A stretch of DNA of 64,000 nt from Propionibacteriaceae bacterium (GTDB lineage: Bacteria > Actinomycetota > Actinomycetes > Propionibacteriales > Propionibacteriaceae), in contig WQZD01000003.1 in NCBI GenBank assembly GCA_009780915.1, positions 85,147 through 149,146 on the forward strand, written 5' to 3'. A program made the position numbers and the translations under genes. This document shows positions 57,301 to 64,000 of the stretch, piece after piece (the first letter of the stretch is position 1; each line of letters opens with the position of its first letter). A model generated the notes under the pieces. The model was not told the origin of the DNA and searched no databases. It saw nothing but the letters and a program-made list of their open reading frames with translations.

Positions 57301-60300
57301 CATCACCGGCTCGCCCGCGTCGCCCGAGTTCGATCACGGAACCCTATCCACGACGGCGTCGACGTTCACCGTGACGCCTGTCGCCACCACCTCCGACTCC
57401 ACCACGTGGGTGCCCGTGTCCGACGGGACGGATTACTACACGGGCGTCCTGACCGCCAAAGACTCAGACGGCAACCTGATCGACGATCTCACGCCGTTGT
57501 CTGACATCGTGTTCTCGTCGTCGTCATCCGATGTGACAGTCACGTCGGTGACCAACACCGGGAATGGGACGTACTCCGTCCAGTTCTCGTCGGAGGTCGC
57601 GGATGCGACGCCGACGGCGAGTGTGACGTACCAGTCCACGCAGGTGGGCACGGATCTGCCGATCCCGTTCGTGGCGGGGACCCCGGATCCAGGCCCGATC
57701 ACGTGCACCGACCCGAGCAAGACCGGTACGAACGTGTCGGCGTCTCCCACCGAACTGCCCGTCGACGAGGATTCGACGATCACGGCGTTGATCACTGACG
57801 AGTATTGCAACCCGGTCTCAGGCGTGCCTGTGACCTTCACGGCGGTCACTCCGACGAGTGGCGTGGTGACGGTCGTGACCGGCACCACCGGTGATGACGG
57901 GATCGCCACCGCCACTGTGACCGACTCGGTCGATGAGAGCGTGGATGTGGATGTCACCATCACACAGGGCACGGTGTACGGATCACCCGTGTCGGTGCTC
58001 TTCGACCCGGGCGCCCTCTCGTACACCAGGTCCACCTTCGCCGTCACACCTGTGGCGAACACAGCCGACTCCTCGACGTGGGTGCCCGTGTCCGATGGGA
58101 CAGGGACCGACTATTACACCGGCGTCTTGACCGCCCTGGACACCGACGGGAATCCGTTGGACTCATTAGCGTTGACCGATATTTCTTTCACGGCGTCCTC
58201 TACGGATGTGACCGTCACATCGGTGACGAACACCGGGAATGGGACGTACTCGGTGCAGTTCTCCTCGGAGGTCGCTGATGCGACGCCGACGGCGAGTGTG
58301 ACGTACAAGAGCACCCAGGTGGGCACGAGTCTGCCCATCCCGTTCGTGGCAGGCGACCCCGTTCCGGGACCAGTCACGTGCACAGACTCCTCCAAGACGG
58401 GGTCGAACTTCAGTGTCAGCGACAATGAAGTCACTGCGGGCGACCCGGTCACTGTCACGGCCTACATCACGGACGAGTACTGCAACCCGGTCGACAATGC
58501 GACGGTCGATTTCTCTCTGGACACCGGATCAGACGCCCTGTTGAGCGACTCGTCAGTGAGCACGGGGCCGGACGGCGTCGCGAGCACGACGCTGAACGAT
58601 GCCACAGCGGAAACTGTCACGGTCAATGCGACACTGGGAACGGACGCGGTCTACGGTTCACCCCAGGATGTGACGTTCGATGCGGGATCGTTCTCGTATA
58701 CCGAGTCGACGTTCACCGTGACGCCGGTGGCTGACACGTCGGATTCCACGACGTGGGTGGCCGCATCCGATGGGACCGGAACCGACTATTACACCGGTGT
58801 GTTGACCGCGAAAGACGGCGAGGGGAACCTCCTCGACTCGCTGACCCTGTCGGATATCGCGTTCGCCGCGTCCTCGTCTGATGTGACCGTGACCTCGGTG
58901 ACCAACACTGGGAATGGGACGTATTCTGTCCGGTTCTCGTCGGAGGTGGCTGATGCGACTCCGACGGCGAGTGTGACGTATCAGACGACGCAGGTGGGCA
59001 CGGATCTGCCGATCCCGTTCGTCGCGGGCACTCCGGATCCAGGTCCGGTCACGTGCAGTGACCCGACCAAGACCGGCACCAACGTAGCCGCATCTCCCAC
59101 CGAGCTGGCCGTGGACGACGACTCCACCATCACGGCGCTGATCACGGATGAGTATTGCAACCCGGTCTCCGGTGTTCCCGTCACGTTCGATGTGGTGACC
59201 CCGACCAGTGGTGTGATCACCACTGTGACCGGCACCACCGGTGATGACGGGATCGCGACGGCCACCTTGACGGACGCGGTCGCTGAGACCGTGCAGGCCA
59301 CCGCGACCATCACACAGGGCACTGTGTATGGGTCCCCGGTCTCTGTGACCTTCGACGCAGGACTGTTCTCCTATTCGAAGTCGACGTTCACCGTGACCCC
59401 GGTGGCTGACACCTCGGATACCACCACCTGGGTGCCCGTCTCCGACGGGACCGGCACCGATTACTACACCGGTGTGTTGACCGCGAAAGACAGCGACGGG
59501 AACCTCCTCGACTCGCTGACCCTCTCGGACATCGCCTTCGCGGCATCGTCGTCGGATGTGACCGTGACCTCGGTGACCAACACCGGCAACGGGACGTATT
59601 CCGTCCAGTTCTCTTCGGAGGTCGCCGATGCCACGCCGACGGCGAGCGTGACGTATCAGACCACCCAAGTGGGCACGGATCTGCCCATCCCGTTCGTCGC
59701 AGGCACCCCAGATCCCGGTCCGGTCACGTGCAGTGACCCGACCAAGACGGGCACGAACGTGACCGCGTCCCCGACAGAACTGGCCGTGGATGATGACTCC
59801 ACCATCACCGCCCTGATCACCGATGAGTACTGCAACCCAGTCTCAGGGGCAACGGTCACCTTCGGCGTCGTGGTCCCGACCAGTGGTGTGATCACCACGG
59901 TCATCGGGACCACCGGTGATGACGGGATCGCGACGGCCACTTTGACCGATGCGGTCGCTGAGACCGTGCAGGCAACAGCCACCATCACCCAAGGAACCGT
60001 CAACGGATCCCCCGTCTCCGTGACGTTCGACGCCGGACTGTTCTCCTATACCAAGTCCACCTTCACCGTCACTCCGGTGGCTGACACCTCGGACTCCACC
60101 ACCTGGGTGCCCGTCTCTGACGGGACCGGCACGGACTATTACACCGGTGTGTTGACCGCGAAAGACAGTGACGGGAACCTGCTGGACTCGTTGACCCTCT
60201 CGGATATCGCCTTCGCGGCATCGTCCTCCGATGTGACCGTGACCTCGGTGACCAACACCGGCAACGGGACGTACTCCGTCCAGTTCTCCTCGGAGGTCGC

Positions 60301-63300
60301 CGATGCCACACCGACGGCGAGCGTGACGTATCAGACCACCCAAGTGGGCACGGATCTGCCGATTCCGTTCGTCGCAGGCACCCCGGATCCCGGTCCAGTC
60401 ACCTGTAGTGACCCGACCAAGACCGGCACCAACGTGACCGCGTCCCCCACCGAGCTGGCTGTGGATGATGACTCCACCATCACGGCGTTGATCACCGATG
60501 AGTACTGCAACCCGGTCTCAGGGGCGACGGTCACCTTCGGCGTCGTGGTCCCGACCAGTGGTGTGATCACCACGGTCATCGGCACCACCGGTGACGACGG
60601 CATCGCGACGGCCACTTTGACCGATGCGGTCGCTGAGACCGTGCAGGCAACAGCCACCATCACCCAAGGAACCGTCAACGGATCACCCGTCTCCGTGACC
60701 TTCGACAGCGGACTGTTCTCCTATTCGAAGTCGACGTTCACCGTCACCCCGGTGGCTGACACCTCGGATAACACCACCTGGGTGCCCGTCTCCGACGGGA
60801 CCGGCACCGATTACTACACCGGTGTGTTGACCGCGAAAGACAGCGACGGGAACCTGCTGGACTCCCTGACCCTCTCGGACATCGCCTTCGCCGCGTCCTC
60901 GTCGGATGTGACCGTGACCTCGGTGACCAACACCGGCAACGGGACGTACTCGGTGCAGTTCTCTTCGGAGGTCGCCGATGCCACACCGACGGCGAGCGTG
61001 ACGTATCAGACGACGCAGGTGGGCACGGATCTGCCGATCCCGTTCGTCGCAGGCACCCCAGATCCTGGCCCGGTCACCTGCAGTGACCCGACCAAGACCG
61101 GCACCAACGTGGCCGCGTCACCGACGGAACTGGCCGTGGACGACGACTCTACCATCACCGCCCTGATCACCGATGAGTACTGCAACCCGGTCTCCGGTGT
61201 TCCTGTCACGTTCGATGTGGTGACCCCGACCAGTGGTGTGATCACCACCGTCATCGGCACCACTGGTGACGACGGCATCGCCACCGCCACCCTCACCGAC
61301 GCGGTCGCTGAGACCGTGCAGGCCACAGCCACCATCACCCAAGGAACCGTCAACGGATCACCCGTCTCCGTGACCTTCGACAGCGGACTGTTCTCCTATT
61401 CGAAGTCGACGTTCACCGTGACCCCGGTGGCTGACACCTCGGACTCCACCACCTGGGTGCCCGTCTCTGACGGGACCGGCACGGATTACTACACCGGTGT
61501 GTTGACCGCGAAAGACAGTGACGGGAACCTGCTGGACTCGTTGACCCTGTCCGACATCGCCTTCGCATCCTCGTCCTCTGATGTGACCGTGACCTCGGTG
61601 ACCAACACGGGCAATGGGACGTATTCCGTCCAGTTCTCCTCGGAGGTCGCCGATGCCACACCGACGGCGAGCGTGACGTATCAGACCACCCAGGTGGGCA
61701 CGGATCTGCCCATCCCGTTCGTCGCGGGCACCCCGGATCCCGGTCCGGTCACGTGCAGTGACCCGACCAAGACCGGCACCAATGTGGCCGCGTCCCCGAC
61801 CGAGCTGGCTGTGGATGATGACTCCACCATCACAGCGTTGATCACCGATGAGTACTGCAACCCCGTCTCCGGCGCGACGGTCACCTTCGGCGTCGTGGTC
61901 CCGACCAGTGGTGTCATCACCACAGTCATCGGCACCACCGGAGACGACGGCATCGCCACCGCCACCCTCACCGACGCGGTCGCCGAGACGGTGCAGGCCA
62001 CAGCCACCATCACCCAAGGAACCGTCAACGGATCACCCGTCTCCGTGACCTTCGACACCGGTCTGTTCTCCTATTCGAAGTCGACGTTCACCGTGACCCC
62101 GGTGGCTGACATCTCGGATACCACCACCTGGGTGCCCGCCTCCGACGGGACCGGCACCGACTACTACACCGGCGTCCTCACCGCGAAAGACAGCGACGGG
62201 AACCTCCTCGACTCACTGACCCTCTCGGACATCGCCTTCGCATCCTCGTCCTCCGATGTGACCGTCACCTCGGTGACCAACACCGGCAACGGGACGTATT
62301 CCGTCCAGTTCTCCTCGGAGGTCGCCGATGCCACACCGACAGCCAGCGTGACGTACCAGACCACCCAAGTGGGCACAGATCTGCCCATCCCCTTCGTCGC
62401 AGGCACCCCGGATCCCGGTCCGGTCACGTGCAGCGACCCGACCAAGACCGGCACGAACGTGACCGCGTCCCCGACCGAACTGGCTGTGGATGATGACTCC
62501 ACGATCACGGCGTTGATCACGGATGAGTATTGCAACCCGGTCTCCGGTGTTCCTGTCACGTTCGACGTGGTGACCCCGACCAGTGGTGTGATCACCACGG
62601 TCATCGGCACCACCGGTGACGACGGCATCGCCACCGCCACCTTGACCGACGCGGTCGCTGAGACCGTGCAGGCAACAGCCACCATCACCCAAGGAACCGT
62701 CAACGGGTCCCCGGTCTCCGTGGTCTTCGACACGGGACTGTTCTCCTACACCAAGTCGACGTTCACCGTGACCCCCGTGGCTGACACCTCGGATACCACC
62801 ACCTGGGTGCCCGTCTCCGACGGGACCGGCACCGACTATTACACCGGTGTCCTCACCGCGAAAGACAGCGACGGGAACCTCCTCGACTCGCTGACTCTCT
62901 CGGACATCGCCTTCGCCGCGTCGTCCACGGATGTCACAGTCACAGCGGTGACGAACACCGGCAACGGGACGTACTCGGTGCAGTTCTCCTCGGAGGTCGC
63001 CGATGCGACCCCGACGGCCAGTGTGACGTATCAAACCACGCAAGTGGGCACAGATCTGCCCATCCCGTTCGTGGCGGGCACCCCCGACCCGGGTCCCGTC
63101 ACGTGCAGCGACCCGACCAAGACCGGCACCAACGTGTCCGCATCCCCGACCGAGGTGGCCGTGGACGACAACTCCACCATCACCGCCCTGATCACCGACC
63201 AATACTGCAACCCGGTCTCGGGTGCGGTGGTCTCGTTCGCTGTCGTGTCCAACAACAGCGGTGTGGTCACCACTGTCATCGGAACCACCGGCGCCGACGG

Positions 63301-64000
63301 CATCGCCACCGCAACGTTGACTGACGCCGTCGCCGAGACCGTGATAGCCAGCGCGAGTATCAGCCAGGGACCCGTGTATGGCTCCCCCGTTTCCGTGGTC
63401 TTCGACGCAGGGTTGTTCTCCTACAGCAAGTCCACGTTCACGGTGACCCCGGTGGCTGACACCTCGGATACCACCACCTGGGTTCCGGTGTCTGATGGGA
63501 CCGGCACGGACTATTACACCGGTGTGCTGACCGCGAAGGACAGCGACGGGAACCTGTTGGACTCGTTGACCCTTTCGGACATCGCCTTCGGATCCTCGTC
63601 CTCCGATGTGACCGTCACCTCGGTGACCAACACCGGCAACGGGACGTACTCAGTGCAGTACTCGTCGCAGGTCGCCGATGCCACACCGACAGCCAATGTG
63701 ACATACAAGACCACCCAAGTGGGCACAGATCTGCCGATCCCGTTCGTCGCAGGGACACCGGATCCTGGTCCGGTCACCTGCAGCGACCCGACCAAGACCG
63801 GCACGAACGTGACCGCGTCACCGACCGAGGTGGCCGTGGACGACGACTCCACCATCACAGCGTTGATCACCGACCAATACTGCAACCCGGTCTCCGGCGT
63901 CCCTGTCACGTTCGACGTGGTGACCCCGACCAGTGGTGTGATCACCACGGTCATCGGCACCACCGGTGACGACGGCATCGCCACCGCCACCCTGACCGAC
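54326..64000 (+). CDS. Second giant Ig-repeat surface protein, at least 3225 aa, 3' end outside window
   Basis: The frame from the ATG at 54326 appears open to the last base (9675 bases, 3225 codons); I found no in-frame stop in the parts I translated. The signal peptide (hydrophobic ~26-45, TPQAHA-AATVGTFPM) and the first ~1000 residues are collinear with the preceding protein: propeller-like head, SdrD_B-like loop DSNLNGVQDATE near 450, GEVED-like end PGEIEDYSLTV near 790, Big_1-like domain ~900-1000. From ~1006 run ten double Ig-like units of 225 residues; unit 2 is type A, the others type B. Each has two Cys (VTC and YCNP). The anchor region is not visible. A paralogue by tandem duplication, probably adhesin; ligand unknown. 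Confidence 0.88.
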   Translation, partial: MTSHQSSFHGDQTAGSQSQRWIKPTALVSSIVLTIGGLVMGHSIITPQAHAAATVGTFPMSGWYTDTTSGALEVTNPMISLSDQVLAGSSNSSSTSISGQTTTGGWIGTYSTDGTPPTTPDAHVFTNGNGSTNLTTGDGIGNEFSTLALDANMNGHASSPSMYFWSWNGDTENNATTLANLESVMGQTRPSDYIQPIFRLTPGSTIPEVSVIPTARYFADEAGYPLLDTVWSGGEVIQKTGEVFISGAECDNLDGAYRMMIWNPTTGAYNYSGQILPLSPDDDIFNGPLSTLYGCGADGTVASDMALDGDGNAYILVESTQPVPSMGFTTTMMRIWLVRVVPSSTGDWTYNLVTPLTAAPSEPIGSQAQAFAGTSTLAATQTGTYGMAFFQGTLYATNTGVNSLLAINPMSGYVTSIPPGTLDTLFNTGDPTYVYDLASGQTAYTIAGTIYNDSNLNGVQDATEIGVSGQTVALYMKDPISGDYTLEGIRKTDADGTYSFLVGGQGTYIVRLVQPMLDGVNAVQTGATGGGTLNPVVAQCGATTVTTAAGGPCDGAIPMPTAAPPLPTDPAAVGTDTSTQPDTMPFYSTVTITSDEEVATADFGIALNTSYGDSPIGPIDVASGAPVHNNGADPQIWLGATLGSYDAPATNDSHTASDDGVFISTFAGPLPLGSNTVISATYPYDMYADVSGPQADSGYVNAWVTTPIISPNTWSSTPQWSPTVSNGVAASTFQFATSASLGAGQPAYMRVDASTVDETSATNLGFGYQSDATGTPYWATPGEIEDYSLTVANSVYRPAVKTSGPSASFVIASSTDTQTLAGSSTLNVGKPDGVAGGSAIPITATAPDDTWAVTAVTVKDTTSGTVLSSPSFTTTGLVTSFSYTPAAGTDAVVEVDYARIPDTTNSQLTLDPNPQTVGQDMAASALIEDADGTPLAGVTVTFAVSDPDLSLDDTTCTTASDGTCGVNVTSTVAGTYTNALTAQVSIDGTLTDITGSPASPEFDHGTLSTTASTFTVTPVATTSDSTTWVPVSDGTDYYTGVLTAKDSDGNLIDDLTPLSDIVFSSSSSDVTVTSVTNTGNGTYSVQFSSEVADATPTASVTYQSTQVGTDLPIPFVAGTPDPGPITCTDPSKTGTNVSASPTELPVDEDSTITALITDEYCNPVSGVPVTFTAVTPTSGVVTVVTGTTGDDGIATATVTDSVDESVDVDVTITQGTVYGSPVSVLFDPGALSYTRSTFAVTPVANTADSSTWVPVSDGTGTDYYTGVLTALDTDGNPLDSLALTDISFTASSTDVTVTSVTNTGNGTYSVQFSSEVADATPTASVTYKSTQVGTSLPIPFVAGDPVPGPVTCTDSSKTGSNFSVSDNEVTAGDPVTVTAYITDEYCNPVDNATVDFSLDTGSDALLSDSSVSTGPDGVASTTLNDATAETVTVNATLGTDAVYGSPQDVTFDAGSFSYTESTFTVTPVADTSDSTTWVAASDGTGTDYYTGVLTAKDGEGNLLDSLTLSDIAFAASSSDVTVTSVTNTGNGTYSVRFSSEVADATPTASVTYQTTQVGTDLPIPFVAGTPDPGPVTCSDPTKTGTNVAASPTELAVDDDSTITALITDEYCNPVSGVPVTFDVVTPTSGVITTVTGTTGDDGIATATLTDAVAETVQATATITQGTVYGSPVSVTFDAGLFSYSKSTFTVTPVADTSDTTTWVPVSDGTGTDYYTGVLTAKDSDGNLLDSLTLSDIAFAASSSDVTVTSVTNTGNGTYSVQFSSEVADATPTASVTYQTTQVGTDLPIPFVAGTPDPGPVTCSDPTKTGTNVTASPTELAVDDDSTITALITDEYCNPVSGATVTFGVVVPTSGVITTVIGTTGDDGIATATLTDAVAETVQATATITQGTVNGSPVSVTFDAGLFSYTKSTFTVTPVADTSDSTTWVPVSDGTGTDYYTGVLTAKDSDGNLLDSLTLSDIAFAASSSDVTVTSVTNTGNGTYSVQFSSEVADATPTASVTYQTTQVGTDLPIPFVAGTPDPGPVTCSDPTKTGTNVTASPTELAVDDDSTITALITDEYCNPVSGATVTFGVVVPTSGVITTVIGTTGDDGIATATLTDAVAETVQATATITQGTVNGSPVSVTFDSGLFSYSKSTFTVTPVADTSDNTTWVPVSDGTGTDYYTGVLTAKDSDGNLLDSLTLSDIAFAASSSDVTVTSVTNTGNGTYSVQFSSEVADATPTASVTYQTTQVGTDLPIPFVAGTPDPGPVTCSDPTKTGTNVAASPTELAVDDDSTITALITDEYCNPVSGVPVTFDVVTPTSGVITTVIGTTGDDGIATATLTDAVAETVQATATITQGTVNGSPVSVTFDSGLFSYSKSTFTVTPVADTSDSTTWVPVSDGTGTDYYTGVLTAKDSDGNLLDSLTLSDIAFASSSSDVTVTSVTNTGNGTYSVQFSSEVADATPTASVTYQTTQVGTDLPIPFVAGTPDPGPVTCSDPTKTGTNVAASPTELAVDDDSTITALITDEYCNPVSGATVTFGVVVPTSGVITTVIGTTGDDGIATATLTDAVAETVQATATITQGTVNGSPVSVTFDTGLFSYSKSTFTVTPVADISDTTTWVPASDGTGTDYYTGVLTAKDSDGNLLDSLTLSDIAFASSSSDVTVTSVTNTGNGTYSVQFSSEVADATPTASVTYQTTQVGTDLPIPFVAGTPDPGPVTCSDPTKTGTNVTASPTELAVDDDSTITALITDEYCNPVSGVPVTFDVVTPTSGVITTVIGTTGDDGIATATLTDAVAETVQATATITQGTVNGSPVSVVFDTGLFSYTKSTFTVTPVADTSDTTTWVPVSDGTGTDYYTGVLTAKDSDGNLLDSLTLSDIAFAASSTDVTVTAVTNTGNGTYSVQFSSEVADATPTASVTYQTTQVGTDLPIPFVAGTPDPGPVTCSDPTKTGTNVSASPTEVAVDDNSTITALITDQYCNPVSGAVVSFAVVSNNSGVVTTVIGTTGADGIATATLTDAVAETVIASASISQGPVYGSPVSVVFDAGLFSYSKSTFTVTPVADTSDTTTWVPVSDGTGTDYYTGVLTAKDSDGNLLDSLTLSDIAFGSSSSDVTVTSVTNTGNGTYSVQYSSQVADATPTANVTYKTTQVGTDLPIPFVAGTPDPGPVTCSDPTKTGTNVTASPTEVAVDDDSTITALITDQYCNPVSGVPVTFDVVTPTSGVITTVIGTTGDDGIATATLTD
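57342..64000 (+). repeat. Tandem array of ten 675-bp Ig-like units, continuing past the window
   Basis: The FSY block at the unit boundary starts at 58016, 58691, 59366, 60041, 60716, 61391, 62066, 62741 and 63416, always 675 bases apart; the first unit (from about 57344) is 672. Units from 59366 onward are nearly identical in DNA. Two sub-variants, GVPVTFDVVTPTSG and GATVTFGVVVPTSG, are mixed among the copies, which suggests repeated unequal exchange or gene conversion. Confidence 0.9.

Noticed and set aside
58981..63990. Series of ~115-residue minus-strand frames, almost identical to each other
   Set aside because: They repeat with the 675-base period of the sense adhesin units and are simply their antisense shadow.

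Overview
The window is 64 kb of high-GC actinobacterial chromosome. The gene order yebC-ruvC-ruvA-ruvB-yajC-secD-secF-apt-rel, the recA-recX-miaB block with DUF3046 and a ClgR-like regulator, and a mycothiol ligase (mshC) all fit an actinobacterium. Propionibacteriaceae or a close relative is my best guess, but this is inference because no rRNA gene or taxonomic marker was searched. I saw no tRNA, rRNA, CRISPR array, insertion sequence or prophage.

From 1 to about 44.7 kb nearly everything lies on the minus strand in tightly packed operons, with many start/stop overlaps (ATGA, GTGA). Read in the direction of transcription they are as follows. (1) 8408 to 1: a nucleoside uptake and salvage operon with a BMP-family lipoprotein, a double ABC ATPase, two permeases, cdd, deoA, deoC and a phosphohexomutase-family gene cut by the window edge. 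A divergent padR regulator stands at its head with a palindrome over its own -10. (2) hisS and aspS. (3) A plus-strand DUF349 gene that converges on rel and shares a terminator with it. (4) yebC-ruvCAB, with a LexA-type box at ruvC, followed by yajC-secD-secF-apt-rel. The SecD carries an unusual Ig-like insertion. (5) dnaE, a membrane protein, hisD-hisC-hisB-hisH-hisA, ending in yebC. (6) mshC, hisI and lgt. (7) rimO, pgsA, a cinA C-terminal protein, a clgR-like gene, a DUF3046 gene, recA (with a perfect LexA box), recX and miaB. (8) thiL and ftsK.

From 45.1 kb to the right edge the strand and character change. Two giant secreted surface proteins sit in tandem on the plus strand. The first is complete (2966 aa). 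The second starts at 54326 and stays open for 3225 codons to the window edge. Both share a near-identical signal peptide, a ~1000-residue head (propeller-like region, SdrD_B-like and GEVED-like domains, one Big_1-like domain), then arrays of ~225-residue double Ig-like units. In the first protein two unit types alternate ABABA with alternating periods of 687 and 675 bp. In the second, type B has expanded alone with an exact 675-bp period. Both start codons are preceded by the same small hairpin that contains the ribosome binding site.

The most interesting content is this adhesin pair with its shared leader element, followed by the Ig-like insertion in SecD, an unusual HisA active-site substitution in a locus lacking the expected hisF and trp genes, and the SOS boxes.
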